Of a stretch of 64,000 nucleotides of DNA, positions 28,127 through 37,660 are shown in pieces. This DNA comes from Guyparkeria hydrothermalis. GTDB taxonomy: Bacteria; Pseudomonadota; Gammaproteobacteria; Halothiobacillales; Halothiobacillaceae. Positions within the stretch are counted from its first letter, which is position 1. Every line of letters starts with the position of its first letter. The stretch lies in contig NZ_JAJSED010000001.1 of NCBI RefSeq assembly GCF_023555385.1, positions 62,001 to 126,000 of the forward strand, given 5' to 3'. The notes below the pieces were generated by a model that worked only from the letters and a program-made list of their open reading frames with translations, did no database searches and was not told the origin of the DNA. A program made the translations under genes and the position numbers.

Positions 28127-29587
28127 TTATTCGGTCATGGCTGCCGCATGCGTGGTCCGGTTGCGGCCTCCGCACTTGCTGGCATACAGGGCCCGATCGG
28201 CCTGAGCGATAAAGTGCTCGACACTCGGGAGAGGCCCTCCCGGGCCGCAGGTACTTGCTCCGACACTGACGGTAATGCGGATTTCCCCGCTCTCGGTGGT
28301 CGTGGTGGCGGATTCGACCGCCTGTCGGATTCGCTCGGCCATGCGTTCTGCCCCGGCACGGTCGGTTTCCGGCAGGATCACGATGAACTCCTCGCCGCCG
28401 TAGCGACCGACGATGTCCTGCTGCCGGGCGTTGTCGTTCAGGGTGTCCGCCAAGGCCCGAAGCACATCATCTCCGGCCAGGTGACCATGGTTATCGTTAA
28501 CGGCCTTGAAGTGATCGAGATCGAGCATCAGAAGTGAGAGTTGTGTGTCATTGCGGCGCCGGACTCTCGCCAGCTCTCGCTGCAACGATTCCTTCAGGTG
28601 GATATGGTTGTACAGCCCGGTCAGCCCGTCACGGTGGGACCGCTCGATCAGCTCTTCCTCGCGCAGCAGCGCGTCGATGACGGGTTGAAGTACCCGCACG
28701 GTCAATGCGAAGAGCAACAGCGCGGTAGCGGCCAGGCCGCCCAGCAGGGTGCCCATATGCCAGTTGATGTCGCTGAAGAAGCGCTTTTCGTCGATCACGG
28801 CATATAGCCGCCAGTCACAGTTGTCGAAGGCGCGGTCACGGATCAGAAAATCGCTTCGTTCCGCCGACATTCCCACCCGATGAGCTCGCAGGACGTCAAA
28901 GGCGGGACGGTCCCGCTGCTCGCGTGGGTAGACCATCCTTCCATGGTCGTAGAGGGCGAAATGGACGACTGCGCTTCGTGCAGGGCTCTCGATGAGCTCG
29001 CGGATGCCGGATTCGCTGATTATCAACACATCGGTTCCCAAATGCGTGCCGCTTGGAGATAGTAGCGGCGAGCAGTAGACCAGCCGGTGCACTCCGCCAA
29101 TGAGTCTCGGGGAGAGCAGGTGGATGTCATCCGCCCCCTGCGCCTGACAGTACTGAGCGACCGCATCGGGTGCGGGCAGGCCGGCATCGACCAGCCGCGC
29201 GCCGTCACCATCCAACCGGGTGATTCCGAGAATGTCCTCGTGTGCGCGGATGGCATCCGTCAGCTTGGGGCGGCTGAAGCGGCGCAGGGCGTCGCTTGTG
29301 ATGGTCCCGTTCTCGTATTGGCGGAGTTGTTCCCGGATCGCGCTGCGGCTGGCGATCTGCTCGGCCAGGTTCTGATGTTTCTCGATTTCTTCCTGGACCA
29401 GCTGAAGGGTCGTGTTCAGGGACATGTCGATGCGCTGTGCATGCTCGTCATGGAGCGTGCTGGCGAGAGGGCGGAACCCCGCGAGATAGAAGGCGAGGGA
29501 CAGCAGGATCAGGCTGCCTCCGGCGACCAGGTAGATGCGAGAGACGGCTTTCCGCGCCGGTCGGGAAAGCTGCTGGCTGGAATACAT
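28127..29587 (-). CDS. Cache-like sensor diguanylate cyclase
   Basis: 486 residues. TM1 is at about 18-40, a periplasmic sensor of about 240 residues with a dCache-like pattern (ILGITRLDGDGARLVDAG, HFALYDHGRMVYPRE) follows, TM2 is at about 285-307, then a GGDEF domain from about 330. The A-site GGEEF and I-site RQQD are intact, so it should make c-di-GMP in response to a periplasmic signal. The start ATG is at 29587. The C-terminus converges on a shared terminator. Confidence 0.9.
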   Translation of the reverse strand: MYSSQQLSRPARKAVSRIYLVAGGSLILLSLAFYLAGFRPLASTLHDEHAQRIDMSLNTTLQLVQEEIEKHQNLAEQIASRSAIREQLRQYENGTITSDALRRFSRPKLTDAIRAHEDILGITRLDGDGARLVDAGLPAPDAVAQYCQAQGADDIHLLSPRLIGGVHRLVYCSPLLSPSGTHLGTDVLIISESGIRELIESPARSAVVHFALYDHGRMVYPREQRDRPAFDVLRAHRVGMSAERSDFLIRDRAFDNCDWRLYAVIDEKRFFSDINWHMGTLLGGLAATALLLFALTVRVLQPVIDALLREEELIERSHRDGLTGLYNHIHLKESLQRELARVRRRNDTQLSLLMLDLDHFKAVNDNHGHLAGDDVLRALADTLNDNARQQDIVGRYGGEEFIVILPETDRAGAERMAERIRQAVESATTTTESGEIRITVSVGASTCGPGGPLPSVEHFIAQADRALYASKCGGRNRTTHAAAMTE

Positions 29588-29674
29588 GCGTCACCACGTC
29601 CTGTGTGTAACGGTCAGGATAGGGGGGTGGGGCTGGCCTGTCTAACAGCGGATGCTTGTGCTAGGTCACGCATG

Positions 29675-29702
29675 AAAAAAGCCACCGCGCGGGCGGTGGC
29701 TT
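29675..29702 (-). terminator. Intrinsic terminator of rpoH
   Basis: On the minus strand arms AAGCCACCGC and GCGGTGGCTT pair over a 4-base loop and run into TTTTTT. It starts 44 bases after the rpoH stop. Confidence 0.85.
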
Positions 29703-29745
29703 GAGGACGTATGGCGCCGGGCTTGAGCCCGCCCGATCAGATTGA

Positions 29746-30651
<906 letters not shown>

Positions 30652-30697
30652 CGACTCGCCTCGCTGCAAGTATCCCAATATTTCATCACCTCGCATT

Positions 30698-30724
30698 TTA
30701 GCACTCGCGAAGTGAGAGTGCTAA
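30698..30724 (-). promoter_or_regulatory. CIRCE operator (HrcA site) in front of rpoH
   Basis: TTAGCACTC (30698-30706), 9 bases, GAGTGCTAA (30716-30724). All 18 fixed positions match the CIRCE consensus. It sits 47 bases upstream of the chosen rpoH start, at or just after the expected transcription start. A second hairpin (AACGGGG/CCCCGTT, 30724-30746) abuts it and may end ftsEX transcripts, though it has no T run. Confidence 0.93.
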
Positions 30725-30788
30725 ACGGGGGAAAGAGTTCCCCGTTACCGCCGGGAAAACCCGAGACTACTGCAGGGCGCGGCAAAAT

Positions 30789-31751
30789 TCACGGGGTGCT
30801 GAGGCGGCCGATGTAGAAGCGGCCGATTGCCTGTGCTGACAGCCAGCCTAGAAAGGCGCCAGCGGCGAGCAGCAGGCCGATCACGGCCGGATCGATCTGT
30901 GGCGAGATGGCCGCGCCATAGGACGAGGCGAACCGTTCGATCGGTCCGGCGGTGACGGCCACGGCCGTGGCGACCAGCACCGAGGCGACCGCACCGCCGA
31001 GCAGGCCGGTCATCGTGCCGTCGTAGAGCAGTGGGCGCAGCATGTAGCGCTCGGTCCCGCCGATCAGTGCGATCAGCGCGATCTCGCGCCGGCGCTCGTG
31101 CAGTTCGAGGCGCAGTGTGTTGCCGGCGACGAACACCACGGTCAGGCCGAGCAGGAGCAGCAGCCACCACCCCAGCTCGTCGAAGAACAGGCGGATCTGC
31201 TCGAGGCGTTCGACCCAGTCGCCACCGGTGGCGAACTCGGCTATGGCGGGTTGCTCCCGCAGCGCCTCGGCCAGTGTCAGGCGCGTGTCGAGACGTGCAT
31301 CGACCAGCGTCAGCTCGATCACCCATGGCAGGGGGTTGGCATCAAGGGATTCCAGCCCCTCAATGCGCAGGCGCTCGGTCAACTCCTCCAGGCCGGCCTC
31401 GGGCGGGATGGCTCGCTGCTCGGCGACTGCGGTCTGGCGATCCAGCCAGTCGCGCAGGGCCTGCCGTTCGCTCTCCTCGATGCCGGGCACGAGATACAGG
31501 TCCATGCGCGCCGCGTCGGTCATCCAGATGGAGCCGACCCGTTCGACTTGGTGGCCGAGCGTCATCACCAACGCCGGCAGGCTGAGCATGACGCCGAGGA
31601 CCACGATGGTTGCCCAGGCGCCGAGCGGGCGCCGGACCAGTCGCTTGAACGCGCCCCGCAGGCACTGGCGGTGGTGACGTCGCCACGCCGCCAGCGGATG
31701 GCGGCTTTTCTCGCGTGTCGTCGGGGTTTCGGCCTGAGAGCGGGGGCTCAT
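30789..31751 (-). CDS. ftsX: Cell division protein FtsX
   Basis: 320 residues. TM1 is at about 45-68 (WATIVVLGVMLSLPALVMT), a periplasmic domain follows to about 195, and three further helices lie near 198-222, 245-270 and 285-308. With FtsE it forms the divisome transporter-like complex that activates peptidoglycan hydrolases through EnvC in E. coli. It overlaps ftsE by four bases (ATGA). Confidence 0.93.
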   Translation of the reverse strand: MSPRSQAETPTTREKSRHPLAAWRRHHRQCLRGAFKRLVRRPLGAWATIVVLGVMLSLPALVMTLGHQVERVGSIWMTDAARMDLYLVPGIEESERQALRDWLDRQTAVAEQRAIPPEAGLEELTERLRIEGLESLDANPLPWVIELTLVDARLDTRLTLAEALREQPAIAEFATGGDWVERLEQIRLFFDELGWWLLLLLGLTVVFVAGNTLRLELHERRREIALIALIGGTERYMLRPLLYDGTMTGLLGGAVASVLVATAVAVTAGPIERFASSYGAAISPQIDPAVIGLLLAAGAFLGWLSAQAIGRFYIGRLSTP

Positions 31752-32419
31752 GAGTCGGCCTCCTCGAAGGCATTGATCCGCCCCTCGTTGAGGGCGATCC
31801 GCGGTACCGGGTATTGCTTGAGCAGTTCGACGTCGTGACTGGCGATCAGGACGGTGACACCGACGGCGTGGAACTCGAAGAAGCGGTCGAAGATGTCGCG
31901 CGACAGGTCCGGGTCGAGGTTGCCGGTGGGTTCGTCGGCGAGCAGGATGCGCGGCCGGTTGACCAGCGCGCGGGCGATGTTGACCCGCTGCTTCTCCCCG
32001 CCGGAAAGTTCGTCGATCTGGGCGCGCTGGCGTCCCAGCAGACCGACCTTGTCGAGGGCGGCGTCGACACGACGACGGACGTCACTCGGCAGGTAGCCCG
32101 ATACCAGCAAGGGAAGCGCGACGTTGTCGAACACGCAGCGGTCCGGCAGCAGGTGGTGGTCCTGGAACACCACGCCGATCTGCCGGCGCAGTTTGGGATA
32201 CTGGTGCCGCCCCATCTTGCCCAGGTCGTAGCCGCCAATAAGCACTTTGCCGGAGGTGGGGCGGTCCAGGGCGGGGATCAGTCGTAGCAGCGTGGACTTG
32301 CCCGCACCGGAGTGACCGGTGAGGAACGCCATCCGCCCGGCGGGCAGACGAAAGCTGATGTCCTGCAGGCCGAACTGGCCGTTGGCGTAGCGACGGGAGA
32401 CGTTGGCAAACTCGATCAT
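31748..32419 (-). CDS. ftsE: Cell division ATP-binding protein FtsE
   Basis: A 223-residue ABC ATPase. Walker A is GHSGAGKST at 35-43, Q-loop VVFQDHHLLPD, signature LSGGEKQR, Walker B ILLADEPTGNLD and the H-loop SHD. The length and sequence are typical of FtsE. It drives FtsX. About 150 bases separate it from ftsY upstream on the same strand. Confidence 0.95.
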   Translation of the reverse strand: MIEFANVSRRYANGQFGLQDISFRLPAGRMAFLTGHSGAGKSTLLRLIPALDRPTSGKVLIGGYDLGKMGRHQYPKLRRQIGVVFQDHHLLPDRCVFDNVALPLLVSGYLPSDVRRRVDAALDKVGLLGRQRAQIDELSGGEKQRVNIARALVNRPRILLADEPTGNLDPDLSRDIFDRFFEFHAVGVTVLIASHDVELLKQYPVPRIALNEGRINAFEEADS

Positions 32420-32572
32420 CGGGACGGGTACCTCGAAAGACGGGCCGCGCCGACCGGCGGTTGAGTCACGCGCGGGCTCGCGTCTCGATTAGCTTCCTGA
32501 CGTGTCTTGTCGCTCAATGCGCGGGCTCCTTGCACTCGACTTGCTTGTGACGGTATTCGAGGTATCGGGATC

Positions 32573-33775
32573 TCAGTCGGGGCGATGGTCGAGAAGCGCG
32601 TCGACGAAGGCGCGCGGCTCGAACGGACGCAGATCCTCGGGTTTCTCGCCCACGCCGATGTAATGGATCGGCAGGCCCAGTTCCTCGGCGATGGCAAACA
32701 CGATGCCGCCTTTGGCGGTGCCATCGAGCTTGGTGACGATCAGGCCGGTCAGCTTGACGGCGTCGTTGAACTGTCGGGCCTGGATCAGCGCGTTCTGGCC
32801 GATGCTGGCATCGATGACCAGCAATACCTCGTCGGGCGCCTCGGGCTCGGCCTTGCTGATGACACGGATCAGCTTGCCGAGTTCATCCATCAAGCCCGAC
32901 TGGGTGTGCAGGCGACCGGCCGTATCGACGATCAGCATGTCGCTGCCGCGTGCCTTGGCCGAGCTGACGGCATCGAAGGCCACCGAGGCCGGATCGCCCC
33001 GCCCCGGCTCGCCGATCACGCGCACGTCGTTGCGTTCGCCCCAGGCGATCAGCTGTTCGACGGCCGCCGCGCGGAAGGTGTCGGCGGCAGCCAGCGTCAC
33101 CTCCCGACCCTCGCCCTTGAAGCGGTGGGCGAGCTTGCCGATGCTTGTGGTCTTGCCGCCACCGTTGATGCCGCAGACCACCATCACGTGGGGGCGGCCT
33201 GGTTGGCGACGTGCGGGCGGGGCGGCCGGCTGGACGGCCTCCAGGCGTTCGACCATCAGGCGGTAGAGCGTTTCGAACAGCCGCTCGGGATCGTCGACGT
33301 GCTTGCGATCGATCTCGTCGGTGAGCTCGTCGATCAGTGCCATCGTGGTCTGCTGGCCCACGTCGGCCATGATCAGACGGGTCTCGAGTTCCTCGAGCAT
33401 GTCCTCGTCGATCTTCTTCTTGCCGAGGAAGAGATCGCCGAGTCCCTCGGTCAGCCCAGAGCGCGTTTTGGCCAGACGGCTGAACAGGGAGCCCGAATCC
33501 TCGCCCGCCGGTTTTGGGGCAGGGGTGGAGGCGGTGGTCGGTGCGGTGTCGGATTCCTGACGCTGCTTCTGGCGGTCGTCCGGCTCCGGGGTGCTCGGTG
33601 TCGCGGGAGTCGCGCTCGCTGTCGGTTCGGCGGGACTAGGGTCGTCGCCGGGCGGCTCGGGCGATGCGTCGGCCTCGGCGGGGCTGGTTTCGTCGCCGCT
33701 CAGGGGCGCTGACGATTCTTCCGGCGCCTCGGCGACGTCTGTCTTGCGTTTCTTGCGTCTGAGAAATCCGAACAT
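32573..33775 (-). CDS. ftsY: Signal recognition particle receptor FtsY
   Basis: 400 residues. MFGFLRRKKRK starts a basic then long acidic, Pro/Ala-rich A domain (to about 105), followed by the N domain and the SRP-type GTPase: G1 GINGGGKTTSIGKLA, DTFRAAA, DTAGRLHT, TKLDGTAKGG. It docks ribosome-SRP complexes at the inner membrane. The frame is open further upstream but the ATG at 33775 gives the family start. Divergent from rsmD, as in many relatives. Confidence 0.95.
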   Translation of the reverse strand: MFGFLRRKKRKTDVAEAPEESSAPLSGDETSPAEADASPEPPGDDPSPAEPTASATPATPSTPEPDDRQKQRQESDTAPTTASTPAPKPAGEDSGSLFSRLAKTRSGLTEGLGDLFLGKKKIDEDMLEELETRLIMADVGQQTTMALIDELTDEIDRKHVDDPERLFETLYRLMVERLEAVQPAAPPARRQPGRPHVMVVCGINGGGKTTSIGKLAHRFKGEGREVTLAAADTFRAAAVEQLIAWGERNDVRVIGEPGRGDPASVAFDAVSSAKARGSDMLIVDTAGRLHTQSGLMDELGKLIRVISKAEPEAPDEVLLVIDASIGQNALIQARQFNDAVKLTGLIVTKLDGTAKGGIVFAIAEELGLPIHYIGVGEKPEDLRPFEPRAFVDALLDHRPD

Positions 33776-33897
33776 GGAGCGTGATGGTACCTGGGTTGGC
33801 GACGGGGTGTTCCGGGGTAGCTGCCCCGCGCGGCGCCGACGAAGTTTATCATGCACCCTCTGGCCGACAGCGACTCGTTCTAGGGAGGATTTCGTCG

Positions 33898-34497
33898 ATG
33901 CCCAGTACCGCCAAGGGGCGCCGCCCGTCACGCGGAGAGCAGGTCCGGATCATCGGTGGGGAGTGGCGGTCGCGTCGGCTGCGCTTCCCGGCGGCCCGCG
34001 ACCTGCGTCCGACGCCTGACCGCGTGCGGGAAACCCTGTTCAACTGGCTGGGGCAGACCGTGACCGGCTGGCGCGCGCTGGATCTGTTTGCCGGCAGCGG
34101 GGTGCTCGGATTCGAGGCCCTGTCGCGCGGCGCGGCATGGGTCGGGTTCGTCGAGCAATCGCCACGCGTCGCTCGTGCGATCGCGGAGAACCTCGAGCAG
34201 TTGGGTGCGGATCACTCGCGGTACGTCGTCTGGACCCGCGATGCGCTGAAATGGCTTGACCAACCCAAGCTGGACGATGGGTCGATTGATCTGGTGTTTC
34301 TCGATCCGCCGTTCCGGCAGCCGGCATTGCTGCAGAACTCGCTTGAGCGGGTGGCCGCCGCCCCTTGGCTTGCCGAAGGAGCGCGGGTATTCGTCGAGGG
34401 CGCGGATCTGGATGCGCTGCGGCTGCCGGCGGGTTTTGTCGTCAGTCGGGAAACGCGTGCCGGGGAAAGCCGGTCGGTGCTGTTGGCCCGGGAGTGA
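33898..34497 (+). CDS. rsmD: 16S rRNA (guanine(966)-N2)-methyltransferase RsmD
   Basis: 199 residues. RIIGGEWRSRRL near the N-terminus, motif I DLFAGSGVLGFEALSRGA, catalytic LDPPF near residue 140. It methylates G966 in 16S rRNA. AGGGAGGA precedes the ATG at 33898. The pair ftsY/rsmD, divergent, is conserved in proteobacteria. Confidence 0.93.
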   Translation: MPSTAKGRRPSRGEQVRIIGGEWRSRRLRFPAARDLRPTPDRVRETLFNWLGQTVTGWRALDLFAGSGVLGFEALSRGAAWVGFVEQSPRVARAIAENLEQLGADHSRYVVWTRDALKWLDQPKLDDGSIDLVFLDPPFRQPALLQNSLERVAAAPWLAEGARVFVEGADLDALRLPAGFVVSRETRAGESRSVLLARE

Positions 34498-34506
34498 GGT
34501 AGTAAG

Positions 34507-34986
34507 TCAGGCGTCGCCCAGCGTGCGCCCGCGTCCACCGGTCTGGCTTTCGCTTCCCTTGGCGGTATACAGCGAGCCGCCCGATTCGTCGCGCTGCAGC
34601 AGGAAATCGATCCGCTCGCCGAGAAACTGGTCGATGCGCCGCAGTGCCATGAGGTTGGCCTGAGACAGCTGACGGAAACGGCGGGCCATTTCCTTGAGAT
34701 CGGCCCAACGGTTTCGGGTGTGCTCGGGCTGCTCGGCCAGGGCGTTTTCCATGTCGTCCGTGCCGATTGCCGCGGTCCATTCCAGACGAGCCTGTTCGGC
34801 CTCCGCCATGCCGTCGTTGTGCTGACGGATTGTCTCGAAGACTGCGTCGAATTCGTCCAGGGGCGGGGTGTCGCTGCGGCGCAGCAGGTCGGCGAGGCGC
34901 TCGTGCTGGTCGAGCAGCGCCTCGGCGTGCGTCTGCATGCTAGTCAGCCATGACGGGGCCGGATCGTTGGGAGTGGATTCGCTCAT
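34507..34986 (-). CDS. flgN: Flagellar secretion chaperone FlgN
   Basis: A 159-residue helical protein. The long N-terminal helices and the tail LYTAKGSESQTGGRGRTLGD fit FlgN, the cytosolic chaperone of the hook-filament junction proteins FlgK and FlgL. It lies downstream of flgM on the same strand. The 160 bases between them hold a GC-rich hairpin (around 35084-35110) without a T run. The start at 34986 gives MSESTPND; the frame extends upstream without a ribosome site. Confidence 0.82.
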   Translation of the reverse strand: MSESTPNDPAPSWLTSMQTHAEALLDQHERLADLLRRSDTPPLDEFDAVFETIRQHNDGMAEAEQARLEWTAAIGTDDMENALAEQPEHTRNRWADLKEMARRFRQLSQANLMALRRIDQFLGERIDFLLQRDESGGSLYTAKGSESQTGGRGRTLGDA

Positions 34987-35147
34987 CGTGGCGTCGCGCT
35001 CGGCGGGTGTGGTCTCAAGGTGAGTCCCGGCGTGCCGGGTTCCGAGGAGCATACGTCATTCCCCGGGACGCACGAAGCCCCGGGCCGGCGGGGTGCCGGC
35101 CGGGGTGGGCGGGATTGTTCCCGCTCGTCGAGCAGGGCAGATCGCCG

Positions 35148-35465
35148 TTACAGATTCTCGAACTGGCGCAGCCGCTCGGCGATCTTCGCGGAGTCGACCT
35201 GATATTCGCCCTGGCTGATCAGATCCTTGATCCGGTCGACCTTGCCCTGATCGAAAGGCGCGGTCTCCGCCAGCGACTGGCCGAGTTCACGAAGCTGCGA
35301 TGCCCCGCTGGAAAGTGTCACGGCGTCATCCTCCTTGATGCTCGCCGGCACATCGCCAGAAGGACGTTGCGACTCGCCCTTGGCCTCGCTGCGGCCGCGG
35401 GAGGAGTCTACCGACGAGTTCTGGCCCAGATTGCGCGGGCCAAAGCCGTTGATTTCGTTTGCCAT
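35148..35465 (-). CDS. flgM: Anti-sigma-28 factor FlgM
   Basis: 105 residues. The C-terminal half has the FlgM pattern (VTLSSGASQLRELGQSL, then FDQGKVDRIKDLISQGEYQ), and the N-terminal half is disordered and polar. It holds FliA inactive until the hook is complete, then is exported. The start is the ATG at 35465. It has its own sigma-28 promoter, giving the usual autoregulatory loop, and also lies behind flgA. Confidence 0.9.
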   Translation of the reverse strand: MANEINGFGPRNLGQNSSVDSSRGRSEAKGESQRPSGDVPASIKEDDAVTLSSGASQLRELGQSLAETAPFDQGKVDRIKDLISQGEYQVDSAKIAERLRQFENL

Positions 35466-35563
35466 GGTGCTTGATCCTTCCTGTCTCGGACGACATGTCC
35501 GCGCCGCCACCGAGGCGACAGTGCAGGAGTCTAGGTTAACGTAAATGTCCCTTCGCACTTAAA

Positions 35564-35590
35564 CCATCGGCGGTTCCCGGGAAAACTTTA
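35564..35590 (-). promoter_or_regulatory. Sigma-28 (FliA) promoter of flgM
   Basis: On the minus strand TAAA (35590-35587), 15 bases, GCCGATGG (35571-35564). It is about 100 bases before the flgM start. Confidence 0.8.
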
Positions 35591-35631
35591 GCGCCGACTG
35601 AAATACTTTTTCAAAGCGAGGGTTGTATGGC

Positions 35632-36408
35632 TCAACCGCCGATCGCATCCACGGTCCGGCTGTCGATGACCACGGCCTCGATCACCTTGCCCGAGCGGGT
35701 GTTCTTCACCCGCACGCGCTGACCCACGCCGGCTCGGTTCTGGACCTCCCCGGTCGAACCCACCACGAAGCCGCGCGTGCCGGCCTGGATGGAGACCAGG
35801 TCGCCCCGATCGACCACGGCGTTGATATCGAGGTCGCGAGCGGTGACCAGATGGCCGGACTGCAACGGTTGGGTGGCCATCATGCCGATGAGTTCCCGTG
35901 GATCGGTGTAGTAACGCTGTCGCGCCCGGTTGGCGTCGACCGTTGCCAGGCTCAGGTCGGCTGCGGTGATCACGTCGCCCCGGGCGAGCGGGCGGGCGGC
36001 GACCACGGCCTGCTGGCGGCGGGTGAGTTCGATCGGAACGTAGATGCGCCACGGCGAGCTGCCGTGGCAGCTTACCTTGACGGTCTGCCGCCCGCGGTTG
36101 AGGTTGAGCGGCCGGCCTTCGTTGATTTCCAGTGCCTGGTCGCAGACGCTCAGCCGCAGGCGGGGGTCGAGCCGGTCAGCGCGCAGGGTGAGGTTGCCCC
36201 GGTCACCGCCCTGTCGATCCAGATATCGGTCCATGGCGGAGGCAACCTGCGCCTGGACGCTGGCAGGCGCCGCGGGGGCTGCCGCCGTGGCCTGGGCGGC
36301 AGCCAGCAGCGCGGCGGCCGTCACCAGCACAAGCGCGAGGAGACTCGCCGCACGCCGATCCGGTTCGCGCCTTGGCATTGCATCGTTGGGAGAGGGTAAC
36401 TGGGTCAT
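35632..36408 (-). CDS. flgA: Flagellar P-ring assembly chaperone FlgA
   Basis: A secreted protein of 258 residues. A signal peptide ends near residue 42 (ATAAAPA); the SAF-like domain follows with ARPLARGDVITAADL and QPLQSGHLVTARDL repeats and the terminal GKVIEAVVIDS. It helps FlgI build the P ring in the periplasm. The start could also be 36378 or 36438; 36408 fits the sigma-54-type promoter upstream and a normal signal peptide. It diverges from cheV. Confidence 0.9.
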   Translation of the reverse strand: MTQLPSPNDAMPRREPDRRAASLLALVLVTAAALLAAAQATAAAPAAPASVQAQVASAMDRYLDRQGGDRGNLTLRADRLDPRLRLSVCDQALEINEGRPLNLNRGRQTVKVSCHGSSPWRIYVPIELTRRQQAVVAARPLARGDVITAADLSLATVDANRARQRYYTDPRELIGMMATQPLQSGHLVTARDLDINAVVDRGDLVSIQAGTRGFVVGSTGEVQNRAGVGQRVRVKNTRSGKVIEAVVIDSRTVDAIGG

Positions 36409-36466
36409 GAGAAATGGGTCATGGGAAAGCGGCAGCATGAACGGGTTGGATTACGCCGCTGGATCT

Positions 36467-36482
36467 TGCATTTACCATGCCA
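36467..36482 (-). promoter_or_regulatory. Sigma-54-like promoter of flgA
   Basis: The minus strand reads TGGCATGGTAAATGCA, with the essential GG and GC exactly ten bases apart. It departs from TGGCAC-N5-TTGCA at two other positions. The predicted start is about 45 bases before flgA. Confidence 0.55.
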
Positions 36483-36606
36483 CCGCGCCCGCATGCGGCG
36501 ACCGGCACGCAAGCGGTGTGTGTCTGCGCTACCATGCCCTGACAGTCGGTCCGCCTACCGAAAACAGGCAGGAATGGGCGGGGTCCCAGCCTCTCTCCCG
36601 GTGGGC

Positions 36607-36633
36607 TAAAGATTGTCTCCCCGGGGCCGATAC
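36607..36633 (+). promoter_or_regulatory. Sigma-28 (FliA) promoter of cheV-cheR
   Basis: TAAA (36607-36610), 15 bases, GCCGATAC (36626-36633). Eleven of twelve fixed positions match the consensus. It is 60 bases before cheV. Confidence 0.82.
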
Positions 36634-36692
36634 GACGTCTGGAAAATACAAGAATCAGCCAGCCCACCAATGCCACCAAGGCAGGACAAGTC

Positions 36693-37652
36693 GTGAAAAG
36701 CAACGTGATGTCATCAGTCGATTCCCGCACCCAGCTCGCCGGCCGCAACCGACTCGAGCTTTTGGTGTTCGGATTGGGCACGGATCAGCGCTTCGGGATC
36801 AACGTCTTCAAGGTGCGTGAAGTCATCCGCTGCCCGAAACTGACCGACGTGCCTCACTCGGACAGCTCCATCCGGGGTATTGCCGACGTTCGCGGTCACA
36901 CCATCACCGTCATCGATCTGTCGGAGGCCATCGGCAAGGGGCGGATGACCGAAGAGCAGGTGCAGGACGCGTTCGTCATCATTACCGAGTACAACCGCGC
37001 GGTGCAGGGCTTTCTGGTCCACTCGGTCGACCGCATCGTCAATCTGTCGTGGAAGGAGGTGCTCACCCCGCCGAGCGGCACCAACAACTCCAATTTCCTG
37101 ACGGCCGTAGCGCGCATCGACAAGCAGCTGGTGGAGATCATCGACGTCGAGCAGATCTTCGCTCGTGTCGTCGGCGTGGCCGAGACCGTGTCGGACGAGG
37201 TGATCGGTCAGTTCGGCGAGATCGCCAAGGGCAGCGACCTGGTGCTGGTCGTCGATGACTCGGTCGTGGCCCGCAAGCAGGTCGAGAGCACGCTGGAGCA
37301 GATGCACCTGCACCCGGTGGTCACGAAGAACGGGCAGGAAGCGATCGACACCCTGCGTCGCTGGAAGGAGAAGCAGCCGGAGCAGCTCGAACGGTTGGCC
37401 ATGGTCGTCTCGGACATCGAGATGCCGACGATGGACGGCTATACCCTGACGTCGCTGATCCGCCAGGACCCGAAGCTCAAGAGCCTCTACGTGATCCTGC
37501 ACTCCTCGCTCTCGGGTGTGTTCAACGAAAACATGGTCAAGCAGGTGGGTGCTGATCGCTTCATCCCGAAATTCCATCCGGACGATCTCGCCCGCGTCGT
37601 GGGCGAGGCGCTCACGCACCATGAGGTGCATCACGCTGTGGACGAGGCTTGA
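36693..37652 (+). CDS. cheV: Chemotaxis coupling protein CheV (CheW + receiver)
   Basis: 319 residues. A CheW-like domain covers about 18-165 and a receiver domain 183-312. The phospho-acceptor is Asp241 in VVSDIEMPTMDG, with the acidic pair in LVVDDS and Lys in RFIPKFH. It links receptors to CheA and adjusts the coupling by phosphorylation. The GTG at 36693 with AGGACA is preferred; ATG 36708 is possible. Next to cheR, as in Pseudomonas and Vibrio. Confidence 0.93.
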   Translation: MKSNVMSSVDSRTQLAGRNRLELLVFGLGTDQRFGINVFKVREVIRCPKLTDVPHSDSSIRGIADVRGHTITVIDLSEAIGKGRMTEEQVQDAFVIITEYNRAVQGFLVHSVDRIVNLSWKEVLTPPSGTNNSNFLTAVARIDKQLVEIIDVEQIFARVVGVAETVSDEVIGQFGEIAKGSDLVLVVDDSVVARKQVESTLEQMHLHPVVTKNGQEAIDTLRRWKEKQPEQLERLAMVVSDIEMPTMDGYTLTSLIRQDPKLKSLYVILHSSLSGVFNENMVKQVGADRFIPKFHPDDLARVVGEALTHHEVHHAVDEA

Positions 37653-37660
37653 CCGCGGGC

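Noticed and set aside
30652-30696. rpoH start at the ATG at 30696
   Set aside because: That ATG lies two bases from the CIRCE repeat with no ribosome site. The ATG at 30651 has GAGGCGAG at a good distance.
35084-35110. Terminator between flgM and flgN
   Set aside because: The GC-rich hairpin has no T run in the direction of transcription, so termination is not supported.
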